Source: Aurantiochytrium sp. KH105 (lineage: Eukaryota; Sar; Bigyra; Thraustochytrida; Thraustochytriidae). From it: a stretch of 64,000 nt of DNA. Position 1 is the first letter of the stretch, and each line of letters opens with the position of its first letter. Under the pieces are notes generated by a model. The model searched no databases, was not told the origin of the DNA, and worked only from the letters and a program-made list of their open reading frames with translations. Below, piece after piece: positions 41,106 through 51,282 of the stretch. The position numbers were made by a program, and so were the translations under genes. The stretch lies in NCBI GenBank assembly GCA_003116975.1, contig BGKB01000109.1, positions 226,726-290,725 of the forward strand, read 5' to 3'.

Positions 41106-42183
41106 TCGCCGCTTAGCACCGCACGCACACGCAGATCGACTTTCCTTTGCAAACTCCTTCGCCGCCACAATTCTTCTTCATCCGTCACGCGTGCACCCAC
41201 CCACCCGCACGTCCTCCCGACTTTTCTTCTTCTCGATCTCGCGCGCGCGCTCGCAAGTAATGCGAGGACAACTCGAACACACACACACACCAAAAATCGA
41301 AACACAATCCCTACATACTACCTACCTATACTACTTCTTGTTGACCGCCAAGTCACAGGAGCAGGCGCTCTCGCTGTCGCACCGCACATGACCACCCTGC
41401 CATCATCAGCAACATCAACGCCTCTGCGCCGTCCCCGCACGCGCACACCCCTCTCGCACACCTCTTTCCACGCGCACCCCCTGCAACCTCCATTCCCTCC
41501 GTTCCCCTGCGCAACCCCAAACCCGGCTAGGCCAGCTAGGGTTAGGGCTTTTTGCCCGCCGTCGGGTCCCTCGCGCGTGGTGCTCCTCTTACCCGAACAC
41601 TACCTTTCGCCTACTTAGCAGCCGATAATGGTAGCTGGTCTTGTGGTGGTCGCAGGCAATAGAAACAAGACTACGCGCAAAGGCCGGGGCACGCAGGCAG
41701 GGTGACCGCTGGTCCGGTGCGAGGGAGGCGCGCGGCCGCGAAGGAGCGGCGCAGGCGAGAGAAACAGACTCCGAAGCGTCGCGAGAAGGCGAGGCAAGGT
41801 ACGTGCGAGCGGCGAGGCAGCCGCGGCGGGCGAGGCGGCGCGGCTGCGAGCGGAGGGAGCCCGGGCGCGCGGTCCCGACTGCGCCCGCGAGCCTAGACGC
41901 GGACGCGGACGCAGACGCGGACGCGGAAGCGGGCTCGTCAAGATGCGCATGGGCGGCGCCAACCAGGCCATGAAGCCAGGCTAGCGAGCTAGCTAGCTAG
42001 CTGCGCGACGAAGTGCTAGAAAACGTGGCCTTGTTGCAGCCGGAGGTACTGGGGCTGGGCGAGGTGGCGCGGAGGGCGAGCGGGGGATGGTGGACGAGGC
42101 CGAGACGGCGAAAGAGATGACGGTTGACTGACTTTTCTACTTGATATCACGTGGTGAACGAACGTGTTGATCCCGCATGACAG
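41106..42183. other. Divergent promoter region of eL41
   Basis: Contains CA/CTAC-rich sequence (41275-41340), the telomere-like word TAGGGTTAGGG (41537-41547), GCTAGC copies (41980-42000), and a candidate leader-intron donor CAAG|GTACGT at 41799. No other gene was recognised, apart from the minus-strand coding-like frame up to about 41180 described for the neighbouring gene. Confidence 0.5.
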
Positions 42184-42303
42184 ATGGCGCACAAAAACAA
42201 CCCATGGAAGAAGTCCAAGGCGAAGATGCGCTGGAAGTGGCGCAAGAAGCGCACGCGGCGCCTGCAGCGCAAGCGGCGCAAGATGCGCAAGCGGTCGAAG
42301 TAA
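42184..42303 (+). CDS. RPL41: 60S ribosomal protein eL41
   Basis: The tiny eL41 core MRWKWRKKRTRRLQRKRRKM (then RKRSK) is encoded at 42226-42303, 25 residues with 17 Arg/Lys, matching the 24-25 residue eL41 of yeast, plants and animals almost position by position. The frame is open upstream to another ATG at 42184, giving a 39-residue form with the extra N-terminal MAHKNNPWKKSKAK. Just before that ATG is GCATGACAG, a good splice acceptor with a CTGAC-type branch site at 42128-42135, and a donor-like GTACGT at 41799, so a leader intron is likely. If so, the ATG at 42184 is the first codon of the spliced exon and the longer form would be made. eL41 lies at the subunit interface of the ribosome. 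Confidence 0.88.
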   Translation: MAHKNNPWKKSKAKMRWKWRKKRTRRLQRKRRKMRKRSK

Positions 42304-42639
42304 GCTCGCACCGCGCGACTCTGCTCCCGCATGATTTGCCTTCCATGAGCAAAGCCTTATAAGCTTTTTTTCCTTTCTTTAGGACTGTTCTATTGTTTCT
42401 CCTTGTTAGCGCCGCTTCTTGACAATCGTCCTTGCTGGCATTCGCTTGATTCTTGGATTCCTTTGCCGTGCTGCTCGTCAGAAAAACTTTCATCCATGGT
42501 AAAACTCCTCGTTGGCCGGTTTGAGAAACTGCAGCAGCCTGCAACGCATGCTTTCCAAAAAATTCAAAGCACAAATGGCAAACAATTTAGTTGTTTGGGG
42601 ATTTTCCTGATCCTGTTCTATATTATAGTAAAAGTCAGG
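42304..42639. other. Intergenic between convergent eL41 and MED14
   Basis: 336 nt, AT-rich; holds the 3' ends of both genes. No gene seen. Confidence 0.6.
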
Positions 42640-45600
42640 TTAAGACGCGCCAAGTACCGTGCTGAGGCAGCTCTTGAGCTTTCTAGAGAATTGATTGTAC
42701 GGTACAATAACGTCTTCCTTGATGGCATTGTTTGCGTAGAGCGAGTTGAACTTGACGCCTTCCACAGTAAGTGTCAAGTCCACGCGGTGAATCTCACCGA
42801 CAAAAAGACGCATCCGCAAATGAGACAAGGGCAAAAGAGTGACAATACGCGCTCCTTGGTTCGCTGATGCCTTTTGCGACATGATGCGCATGGATAGACC
42901 AAACTTGCCGCCCGTTCGCCCCCCTGGGCCCGGAGTGCCACCGGGCGTCGACCCTGGCAACGGCGTTTCGGGTTGCGATCCAAGCAACTTGTCTGGCTTC
43001 GAGGTTAGCGCCTCACGGATGGGCTTGACGGTGGGAAGACCAAACGCAAGGGAAGCAAGGACCTGGCGCGCGACTTGCTGCACTGCATCCCAGTCCACGT
43101 GCAAAAGGTCAGGTCGGATGTGCTCATTCAGTAGGGTCACGATTTCGTGCACCCAGGGCAGCGACAGGCCGCCCAAGAGCGTCACGCTAAAAGCCCCTTC
43201 TGCGAAGGTCACGAGGGCGTCGACCGTCAAGCCTTCGTGCGAGGCATGCACAGCGACGCCATCGGGGCCAGCGTACATGACTTTGGCAGCGGGCGCCGTT
43301 GGTTCCTGGCCAAAACGCACACACCCATCCGCGTGCCCGCCCTGAAGCATCAGCATGGCGCGGGCCAAGATCTCATGCATGGCAGCAACCGATGTGTCAA
43401 CATTTGAGCCGGCAGGGCCAATGGCCTTCATCGCCGTCGTCATGGCTGGCGCACGCACATATCGAAGACGCAGACGGACTGTGTCGTCGTCCGCCGGCGC
43501 GCTAACATATTGCGCCTCGCGCTCGGCGGCAGCCATGGCCAAAAGCGCGGGCGGCTTGCCAAAGGGGAGCGCCGGCGTCGCAGGAGCAGCGCGCACGTCG
43601 AGGTGGAGAACATCTCCTGGCTCGAGCTGGATGCACAGCTCTGCCTTGTCGCCGAAAGCGGCAGAAATAAGCCTTGACGGTCGCATCGCGATCGTATTAG
43701 GCGCCACGCGGCGCGTCGGACACCGAAGGGACCGCGACAGAAAGGTTGTTTGCATCGTCGTCACATGTGAGAGCGCCCGCGCCCTCGCTGCCTCTAGGGT
43801 TGCCCGTACGGTGGCGTCAGAGCTAAAGTTCTCCGTCATTCCAGGCAGAGGCCCAGCGCGAAGTAGGGCGCTACGCTTGACGCAAACGCTCTGGCCTGGT
43901 TTCCGCGCAGGACCGCCAACGACGAGCCATTCGAGCTGAGAGCTCGAACTCGCATCCGCGGCGGGGCCTGTTCCGTTTTTCGCGCCAGCTTCCGCCTTGA
44001 CGCCATTTGGGCCCGCGCTACTTGATGCGCTCACTGCATCAGAGTCGCTAATTCCAGAAAAGAGCGCCTTCGAGATACCCCTTCCTCCCACGCACAAATA
44101 GTACTCGTGGTCGTTCACGGCGGACAGGCGAATAAAGATGCATGGTGGCGAGGACGATGCGGCGCCGCGTCGGTCCTCTCTCGAAAAGGCTTGGCGTCGC
44201 TGCATTTGTCCCGCGCCCTGTTCCGGATCCACCTCGAGAATAAAGGGCATGCACCGCGACGTGGGGAGCTGGAGCTCCTCGCAGGCCAGTTCCACAGATT
44301 CAAGAATGGCGTGGACAGAGAGCAGAAAGAGGGCGCGCACAATGCCTGACGCAGCCTTTGCCACGTTCTCCTTGGCAATCTGGCGCTCCACTGCTGAGAG
44401 AAGCAAGAGGTCCGTCGAGGCGCCCCAGCGCCGCGCCGACCGGTAGCCTCCTGCGCCCTTGGCCTTCCGCAACAGGGAAAGTAAGAGCTCGCCGGATCGC
44501 ATCTCCACAGTCACTTCGAGCGTGCGCTCCACGGGGAGACCAATGTGGAGAGCTACCTCGTTGGCCTGCGTGACAATACTTGGCGTGTTTCTGAATTGAG
44601 ACAGCGCCCACGTGGGGCGCTCAATACGCGCCAATGAGGCCGAAGTTTCCAGCTCAAAGAGGAGCTCGTCCACGGCGAGACCAATCTGATTGAGGCGGCT
44701 CTCAGCATGAGCGAGCGCGCCAAGGAGCAGAACTTTTTCCACGTTTAGCGCAGATGGACACAGGCCATCGACAAGACTGCCTGCGTGTGCTGCCGGAGAT
44801 GTGGATAGGGCGTCCTCCCCGTCTGCGCCTTGAGGGCCAGGCACTTGAAGTTGTCGCCGGGGTAAGGTGTGCGCATCCGCGACGAGAGCAGCAGCGATGC
44901 TCGAGCGCGTAACAGAGGTATCAATTGGGGGGTCCAGCTCGACAAAGAGTTGGCCTTCGCGCTGGCTGGCGTCAAAGCAGATTCGAAGCGTACACGAGTT
45001 GTCCCAATGCTGCAGCTCAAGACTTGTTCCCTGCGGGCTGCCCTTGACGAGAAGCTTGCCGAATTTCCAGTGATTTTCCGTGAGCTCGCGAGCCTGCGCC
45101 TCGAGCATTTTGATGCTTACAGAAGCGCAAAAGGTATGGACAACCTCATACACGTCCTTCAGAGGAGTCTTGGTTGAAAGCAGACGCTGCTGCAAGACAC
45201 GCAAGAGATAAAGTACGGCGGCTTTTTTCGGTCGAAAGGCCGATGAAGCGTCCCGCTCGTCGACGCGCTTGCGCTTTTTCTTAGTGGCTGATGCGCCTTG
45301 ACCCTGCCCTTTGTCCAAGGCCTCGGAGCCGTCGTCATCTAACATGGCAACGACTGCGTCATCAGCATCATCCTCGTCGGCGCCCGTGCCGCTCTGTTTG
45401 GCCGAGTCTTTACGAGCGGCTTCCGCCACGTCCTCGGGTGACGAGATATTTGAGGTGCTAGCGTCTCCCGCCACAAGAATGGCAACACTGAGCACTACCC
45501 AGGGTGAGTCTAGCGCGGCGCCGGAAAGCGTGAGCACAACTTCGAACTCGTGTTCGACCCTGCACACTAACGTGCCGTGATCGATGCGAAAGGTCGTGAA

Positions 45601-46116
45601 TTGCGGCGGCGCCTTTTGGTGCAAAAGGCGCTCGAGAATGTACTGTTCTAGCTTGCGCAGGGTCTCTGACTCATTCATCTCGGGCAGGCGATCGTCGAGG
45701 CGCGGGTTTCCGGAGAGTTTGGCAATGGCGCGCGGGAGCCGCAGGTAGGTGCCAGAGCTGAGGACATCCACTGCGTTTGCCACATCGTAAACGGGTGCTC
45801 GTGCAGTGTGCAGGACGATGCCACTGCGACGAAGCGCGGCAACAGACTCAAAGACGCGCACCTCGTTCATGCCAAAGTCCTGCTGGAGAGCCAGGAGGTC
45901 GTCCACAAAGCGACCACTCTCGCATGCCCATTTAATGAGCACGAGAAGTTTGATGAAACGGTGCCGGACGTTCTTGAGGTATTTGCGAATGGCGTTCTTG
46001 CGATCGTTGTCATCCAGGGCCGCCACGGCGCGCGACATGGTTTCCAAGTCCTCGTGGGCCGTGAGACACACTCTTCGAACAATGTCGCCTACGGCGACGC
46101 GGGGATTGGCGTCCAT
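42640..46116 (-). CDS. MED14: Mediator complex subunit 14
   Basis: Product of 1158 aa with an ATG start and a single exon. The N terminus follows the MED14 (Rgr1/CRSP150) pattern: DIVRRVCLTAHEDLETMSRA, then YLKNVRHRFIKLLVLIKWACES, then HTARAPVYDVANAVDVLSSGTYLRLPRAI, the last being the strongest family block. The rest is long, mostly alpha/beta repeat-like, with acidic low-complexity inserts (about 225-285 and 700-740) and a conserved-looking end (RMRLFVGEIHRVDLTLTVEG, then NAIKEDVIVPYNQF). MED14 is the backbone that ties Mediator head, middle and tail modules and is needed for RNA polymerase II transcription. Length is within the family's range (about 1000-1700). A CTG-rich leader lies upstream (46140-46230). 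Confidence 0.85.
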   Translation of the reverse strand: MDANPRVAVGDIVRRVCLTAHEDLETMSRAVAALDDNDRKNAIRKYLKNVRHRFIKLLVLIKWACESGRFVDDLLALQQDFGMNEVRVFESVAALRRSGIVLHTARAPVYDVANAVDVLSSGTYLRLPRAIAKLSGNPRLDDRLPEMNESETLRKLEQYILERLLHQKAPPQFTTFRIDHGTLVCRVEHEFEVVLTLSGAALDSPWVVLSVAILVAGDASTSNISSPEDVAEAARKDSAKQSGTGADEDDADDAVVAMLDDDGSEALDKGQGQGASATKKKRKRVDERDASSAFRPKKAAVLYLLRVLQQRLLSTKTPLKDVYEVVHTFCASVSIKMLEAQARELTENHWKFGKLLVKGSPQGTSLELQHWDNSCTLRICFDASQREGQLFVELDPPIDTSVTRSSIAAALVADAHTLPRRQLQVPGPQGADGEDALSTSPAAHAGSLVDGLCPSALNVEKVLLLGALAHAESRLNQIGLAVDELLFELETSASLARIERPTWALSQFRNTPSIVTQANEVALHIGLPVERTLEVTVEMRSGELLLSLLRKAKGAGGYRSARRWGASTDLLLLSAVERQIAKENVAKAASGIVRALFLLSVHAILESVELACEELQLPTSRCMPFILEVDPEQGAGQMQRRQAFSREDRRGAASSSPPCIFIRLSAVNDHEYYLCVGGRGISKALFSGISDSDAVSASSSAGPNGVKAEAGAKNGTGPAADASSSSQLEWLVVGGPARKPGQSVCVKRSALLRAGPLPGMTENFSSDATVRATLEAARARALSHVTTMQTTFLSRSLRCPTRRVAPNTIAMRPSRLISAAFGDKAELCIQLEPGDVLHLDVRAAPATPALPFGKPPALLAMAAAEREAQYVSAPADDDTVRLRLRYVRAPAMTTAMKAIGPAGSNVDTSVAAMHEILARAMLMLQGGHADGCVRFGQEPTAPAAKVMYAGPDGVAVHASHEGLTVDALVTFAEGAFSVTLLGGLSLPWVHEIVTLLNEHIRPDLLHVDWDAVQQVARQVLASLAFGLPTVKPIREALTSKPDKLLGSQPETPLPGSTPGGTPGPGGRTGGKFGLSMRIMSQKASANQGARIVTLLPLSHLRMRLFVGEIHRVDLTLTVEGVKFNSLYANNAIKEDVIVPYNQFSRKLKSCLSTVLGAS

Positions 46117-47416
46117 CGTCTCAGCGAGGGATGTCCCTTCGCTACCCTTCTTGCTGCTGCTTTGGCTGCTGTTGTTCCTGCTGCTGCTGCTAGTTTGGCT
46201 GCTGCTGCTGCTGCTGCCGCTTCAGCTGCTGGTTTGGCTGTTTTTTGCTGCCGCCGCCGTGCGTGAGCCTGTGCGGGGCGCGAGGCCCCTCTCCCTGGCA
46301 GGCACGAAGAGCCTGTGGCGGGCGCGAAGCTCTTTCGCCGGGCCGCAGACCTGGCTGGGCCTTGGCCCTGTGGCCGGGCGCGGGCCTCGCTCAGGCGACG
46401 GCAGCGCGCCGCGGCGCGCGAGGGCCTTCCACCTCGCCCTTCGCCCGCCGCCGCCGCCGCCCCTCGCCGCCCTCGCCGCGCGCCGCCGGGCCCGTCGCGG
46501 AGTCCTCGCGTCGCGGCGAGGCTGGATGGATGTGCAGCTGCTGCCCGCCCGCCCGCCCGGATGGATGGATGGATCGGAGGCCTGCGCTGCCTGCGCGCAG
46601 CAGGGCGCTCCGCTGGGCTCGGGCGCGCGCGTCGAGGTCGGCGGGCCGCCTGCACGCACCCGCGCGCTCCCTCGCGCGCGGCGTCTCGTCGCCGGCCGCG
46701 ATGCCTCGCGCGTCTGGTCTCTGCCAAGATTTTTTGCTTTCTTTCTTCATGTCTCGCTGTTTCTCGTTTTTTTTTGTTTTTTCGGGGGACAATCAATGAA
46801 TGAGGATTTTCTTGATTCGACCATCTCTTGAAAGCCTCGATATACTTTCGCGACCCCGGTGTTGAGCGATAACCATGGGACGTCGATGCTTCGCTTATCA
46901 CCCCCGTTGCTGCTGTAAATAAAACGTGCTCGCGCTCATTGTCACCAAATCGAGCGAAGAAGGACAGCCTGATCAGAGTGTTTGCTTTTCCCTTAGGTAG
47001 TTCTTTTTTACGTTTTGACATGCACAGCATGGGAAAACCTGCAAAGTACGCCGTCCGCCTGCAGCGCCGACGCTACCGGCTGCGCTCCGCGTCGCGCCCC
47101 GCCCCTCCAGGCCATCTCTCGTCAGGTCTCCCCGGCGAGGCGCAGCCGCGGGTCGCGGACCGTGTCTGCGCACGGACCCTGGATGTGGCCCAAGCGGGCG
47201 GTTGGGCCCCTTCGGAAGTCCGAGTCGAGTCCGAGTCGCTTCGCGCCAAATAGGCCCTTTGCGCGCCGGAATAGGCCCCTTCGCAAATCGCTGGCGGCGG
47301 CGCCGCAGAACCCGAGCGAGCGCGCGAGGCCCGGGCTCGCGGCGCGGAGTCGAGGCGCGCGGGCGCGAGGCGCGGCGCGCGGAGTCGAGGCGGCGCGGGG
47401 CGAGGCGCGCGCGAAG
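46117..47416. other. Divergent promoter region of MED14 and RRP15
   Basis: No gene recognised. CTG/CTT-rich leader next to MED14 (46140-46240), GC-rich middle, T-tract around 46770-46785, and three GGCCC(C)TTCG/TTGC-like words upstream of RRP15 (47204, 47252, 47272). Confidence 0.5.
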
Positions 47417-48391
47417 ATGTCGGACAGGTCCGCGCGGAGGCGCGCGCGCGAGCAGGCGCGCCTGAAGGAGGCCGAGGCGCTGCTGCAGGAGGAGGAAAAG
47501 AGCGCCGAGGACCTCGACGACGTGGACGAGGACCACGACGACGTGGACGAGGACCAGGAGGAGCGCGAGGTCCAGGGCGAAGCCCGGGGAGGAGGAGGGG
47601 ATGCCGACAGCGTGAGCGAAGGCTCGGAGGACGACGAGGGCCGAGACGAGCAAGAAGAAGAGGAGGCCAAGGGCGGCGACGGGGAGAACCCGCAGAGCAA
47701 GGAGAATGGGTCCTTCTTCGCCAAGACTTTGCTGGACCTCGTGCAGAAACCCAAAAAGCGCAGCGCCGCCGATCTCGACGATGCCAGCGATGATGAGGAC
47801 GTCGACGAGGACGAGAAAAGAGATGAAGAGGATAGCGAGGAGGACAGTGCTGGCGACGGCACGACCGTGCTCACGAAGCGAAAGACCAAGGAAATGAAAG
47901 AAAACGAGAAACTGCGACGTGAAGCACGCAAGCGCAAACGCGTGCGCAAGGCAAAACGCGAGGCTCGCGAACAGGGTATGGAACCCCCGCAAGCCGCAGA
48001 TATTGCCTTCGAGAGACAGCTGCGCAAGATTGCCACAAAGGGTGTGGTCATGCTTTTCAACACGATCAACACCCACCAAAACAAGAAGCGCGCACTCACG
48101 GAGGACAAAAACGACAGCTCCAAGAAGAAGGGCATCAATGTCAAGGGCGCTTCGAAAGACAGCTTTCTCGATATGCTCAAACAGGGCGCCACGAAGAAGG
48201 CTTCTGCCACGAGCGATATGGAGGACGAAGAAGTGGACGAGGACGGGCCGGCGACGGAAGCGGGTGCGGGCTGGGGTGTCATGCGCGATGACTACATGAT
48301 TGGCGCCAAGCTTAGTGATTATGGCAAGGCCGAGGCCGAGGAAGAGCTCGATGATGACGAGGGCGCTGAGATCGAGTCCGTCTCGGACTAG
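47417..48391 (+). CDS. RRP15: Ribosome biogenesis protein Rrp15
   Basis: Product of 324 aa from the ATG at 47417 in AAGATGTCGGAC; the frame is open further upstream but consists of GC-repeat Arg/Ala. The N-terminal half is charged and coiled (Arg/Glu start, then alternating Asp/Glu tracts). The Rrp15 family core is in the second half: FERQLRKIATKGVVMLFNTI, then KDSFLDMLKQG, then GWGVMRDDYMIGAKLSDYG. Rrp15 is a nucleolar pre-60S factor needed for 27S pre-rRNA processing. The acidic N terminus and length are normal for the family. Confidence 0.88.
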   Translation: MSDRSARRRAREQARLKEAEALLQEEEKSAEDLDDVDEDHDDVDEDQEEREVQGEARGGGGDADSVSEGSEDDEGRDEQEEEEAKGGDGENPQSKENGSFFAKTLLDLVQKPKKRSAADLDDASDDEDVDEDEKRDEEDSEEDSAGDGTTVLTKRKTKEMKENEKLRREARKRKRVRKAKREAREQGMEPPQAADIAFERQLRKIATKGVVMLFNTINTHQNKKRALTEDKNDSSKKKGINVKGASKDSFLDMLKQGATKKASATSDMEDEEVDEDGPATEAGAGWGVMRDDYMIGAKLSDYGKAEAEEELDDDEGAEIESVSD

Positions 48392-48759
48392 ACAGATGGC
48401 GCGGGCCTTGGCGTGGTTCCAGGTGCTAACCTCGTATGAATACAAGCCATATAAAGACAAATCTCTGTTTCTGTACCAGTATTTTCTTTTTTGCACCCAC
48501 AATTAGTTTCAAAAAGATTGAATACCTTTCACTGGCGAAAAGGACCGAAAGAGAGAGTTGCACGCGTCAGGTACAACGTCGAAGAAAGATCTCCTCAAAA
48601 AGCAGGCAGGGTGCATTTGTCGAAGATGCGTCAAGAGCATTTTCACGTTGCGAGTCGACTTGACAAAGTCGTTCTTATTTGCTTGGACTGACTGCAAAGT
48701 ACGTTCCCTGGTACTACTTTCTTTTCCTTTCTTCCTTTTTTCCATTTTACTTCCGTCTC
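48392..48759. other. Intergenic between convergent genes
   Basis: 368 nt between the RRP15 stop and the channel-gene stop. No gene seen; presumably 3' UTRs. Confidence 0.6.
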
Positions 48760-51282
48760 TCATGCGGTTATGGACTCTTCAGTACGCGCAGCAAGGTTTT
48801 GCGCCGTGGCTTGCAAATCTGCAAGGGAGCGACGAATTCGAATCTGTGAGTCGCGAACTTGATCTATGCGCATCTGAAGACGCGCCTCTGCGCGCAATTG
48901 TTGTAATTTGACGTCCATAAGAGCCTTGTAGGCATAATTAAACTCTACGACAAGATCGCTGCGTTGTGATTCCAAGAGTTCGCGTTGCTTGGTTGCTCGC
49001 TGCGTCTCTCGCACGTAGTCAAAAGTCGACTTGCCACGATACCGAAGGTCGTCCATAATGCGCTGAAAGCCGTGCACTCGTGCCAGCGAAGGTCTGAGAG
49101 AACAAACGCCAAAGAGGTAGTCCACTTGGAAATTATCGACTTGTGTGAAGTCTCGAGCCTCGCCCTCGAGAACGCGACGAAGTTCGGTAAAGGTGAGGAA
49201 GTTTGCTGACTGATTGCTGGCCTTTTTGCGCCAAACCTGGAGCCGCTCAATAACTTCCCGGGTCGAGAGCCAATCTGTATGCAAGTGGTTTACGCAGCAC
49301 ATGCATGAGCCGAGGAGCTTGAGCAAGCTGCCTGTGCCTTCCTTGTATTTGCGATACAGCTGCCGATTCCGCCAGATCCAGGCGCGCACTTCGTGACTGA
49401 CACGAATGCCTTCCTTGGCATCAAGTCGCGAGCTTCGACTGCTCTCACCCGGATATGATCCAGGCAAGTCGTCCTCAGCAAAGGTACCATCGTCAGCAGC
49501 GGCTCGGTCTGCTTTGACGCTTTGCACATCTCGCCCTTGTTCCTGATTCACCACCTCGGTAAAGACAATCCCGAACGCCTTGAGTACCACCGACACGTAA
49601 AGGTTGAGCGCGATAAGGTTAAAGCACACAATAGAAAAAACGATGAAAAACGTCGAGATGCTGAGCTCCTCCACGGGCGAAGCATAGCGCAAATTCGAGG
49701 TCGTGAAGTAACCCGTTACTTGTAACAAACATGTCTCAAGGGCCCGTGCAAAGCTAGCATACGCTAGCGAATACGGTCCATAGAGCATGAGCAGAAAGGC
49801 GCCACACGAGACGGCGAGCGTGAGACACAACATGTACAGAGCGCCGAGATCCGCAGCGGTCGTCTGAATAATTGCATACAGAAAACGAAAGCCCCAAAAC
49901 AGACGAAAGTACTTGATCGAGTAAACACAGCACACAAGCACGTTGAAAGCTGAAAACGCGCGGAGAAGGTGGAAGCGTGCCACGTACGTGCTGGCGCGCG
50001 CAACAAAGAATTCGGCACTGCCAGGCTCTTGCGTTTTTAGAGCCGCAAAAACGTCGTCATGTAGGCTTGCGGTGAAGAAGCGAAGTCCGAGCTCTGCCAA
50101 GATGAGCGAGAGAGAGACAAAGAGAACGAGCTCCATGGCCGAAGCGAAAAGCTTTCGACCGTGTGCAAAGTCATTTATACGGCGTAAATTGACAGCATTG
50201 AGAAGTTGGAAAACGAGCCGCGCAACGACGGTCAGCGCTAGAAAGACAGCCACTACAATCGTGCCCGCGCCTCGGTCTACGCTTTGCACAAGCGGGGCCT
50301 CTTGAAAGTCTGGCACAGCACGAACGAGCCCAGATGGAAGAAACTCAAAGCCCATTCTCGAGGCCATTACGACATTAGTGTTGGGACTGATTAGCGTAAA
50401 GGAAATGAGAAGAAGCGCGGTCTCAGCATTTACAAAGGCAAGCGCGGCATTCGAGTCGTCCGCACTCGTTCCGCTCATGTTTACAGCTGCGGCCGTGCCT
50501 GCAAACATAGCCTGCAGCTGATCAAAATTCGTCTCGTCGTTCACGCTGAGGTCTTTGACGTGGCCTGAGCCAGGATACGAAGCAAAGTCCGTGGCAAAGT
50601 CTTGCTCTCCTGTTTCTTCCGCCGTGAGATACACGTAGCAGTCGCACGAGTTGATGACTTCGTCGTCCAAATCAAGTGTTGAGGGTCTAAAGCATTCACG
50701 GTTTTCTTTCATTTGACGCGAAAGCGTGAAACCGGCGACACATGGAGCGCTGGGCTCAAACTCGGCTGGGCCGCGCCACGCGCAGCCAGAGTTTGGGCGA
50801 ACCTGGATTGTTCGAAACCGTATGCCCCGCACGACAGTCACGCCACCGTGAACCTTGGCAAAATTACCCTGCTCGTGTGGATAGTCGAGAGGGTTGAGCA
50901 GATTCCTGAAGATCACGTTGAAGACATATTGCACAACGTCTTGGTGGTCTCTGACTTGGGAAAAGTCGATAATCTCATCCGTCAAGACGCGAGGAAATGT
51001 TGGTGCGAGTAAAAGTTGACGCTGCAAGAGTCTTGCGTCACTGATTTGGTCAAGCTCGAGCTGTAGACCAACGTAACACATAAGAAAGCAATTGAGCAAC
51101 AAGTGCAGGATCATCTCCTTGGCAAGAAATTCATTGTACTGCAAATTCCGCAGGTCAATCAGAAGTTGCTGGTACACGACACAGCACTGCTGATTCGCTG
51201 GCGTCCCTTTGTACTTGGGATTGAAGCGCTCTGCCTCGTAGCGGCTGCGTCGCCCCAGTGTGATGGCGCCGCCACGGCCCAT
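48760..51282 (-). CDS. Polycystin-2-like (TRPP) cation channel
   Basis: Product of 840 aa from the ATG at 51282; a GTG lies 12 codons upstream. After a short cytosolic N terminus comes S1 (about 54-72, EMILHLLLNCFLMCYVGLQLE). A large extracellular polycystin/TOP domain follows (about 80-310) with GIRFRTIQVRPNSGC and paired cysteines. S2-S6 follow: GTIVVAVFLALTVVARLVF, AMELVLFVSLSLILAELGLRF, FSAFNVLVCCVYSIKYFRLF, LGALYMLCLTLAVSCGAFLL, then a pore loop (YASFARALETCLLQVTGYF) and S6 STFFIVFSIVCFNLIALNLY. The cytosolic tail has a coiled region rich in Arg/Gln. This is the PKD2 layout; relatives are calcium-permeable channels of cilia, contractile vacuoles or plasma membrane. Ion selectivity cannot be read from the loop. 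Confidence 0.82.
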   Translation of the reverse strand: MGRGGAITLGRRSRYEAERFNPKYKGTPANQQCCVVYQQLLIDLRNLQYNEFLAKEMILHLLLNCFLMCYVGLQLELDQISDARLLQRQLLLAPTFPRVLTDEIIDFSQVRDHQDVVQYVFNVIFRNLLNPLDYPHEQGNFAKVHGGVTVVRGIRFRTIQVRPNSGCAWRGPAEFEPSAPCVAGFTLSRQMKENRECFRPSTLDLDDEVINSCDCYVYLTAEETGEQDFATDFASYPGSGHVKDLSVNDETNFDQLQAMFAGTAAAVNMSGTSADDSNAALAFVNAETALLLISFTLISPNTNVVMASRMGFEFLPSGLVRAVPDFQEAPLVQSVDRGAGTIVVAVFLALTVVARLVFQLLNAVNLRRINDFAHGRKLFASAMELVLFVSLSLILAELGLRFFTASLHDDVFAALKTQEPGSAEFFVARASTYVARFHLLRAFSAFNVLVCCVYSIKYFRLFWGFRFLYAIIQTTAADLGALYMLCLTLAVSCGAFLLMLYGPYSLAYASFARALETCLLQVTGYFTTSNLRYASPVEELSISTFFIVFSIVCFNLIALNLYVSVVLKAFGIVFTEVVNQEQGRDVQSVKADRAAADDGTFAEDDLPGSYPGESSRSSRLDAKEGIRVSHEVRAWIWRNRQLYRKYKEGTGSLLKLLGSCMCCVNHLHTDWLSTREVIERLQVWRKKASNQSANFLTFTELRRVLEGEARDFTQVDNFQVDYLFGVCSLRPSLARVHGFQRIMDDLRYRGKSTFDYVRETQRATKQRELLESQRSDLVVEFNYAYKALMDVKLQQLRAEARLQMRIDQVRDSQIRIRRSLADLQATAQNLAARTEESITA

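Noticed and set aside
47122-48282. Ser-rich 386-residue minus-strand protein
   Set aside because: Antisense of the acidic/basic RRP15 reading frame.
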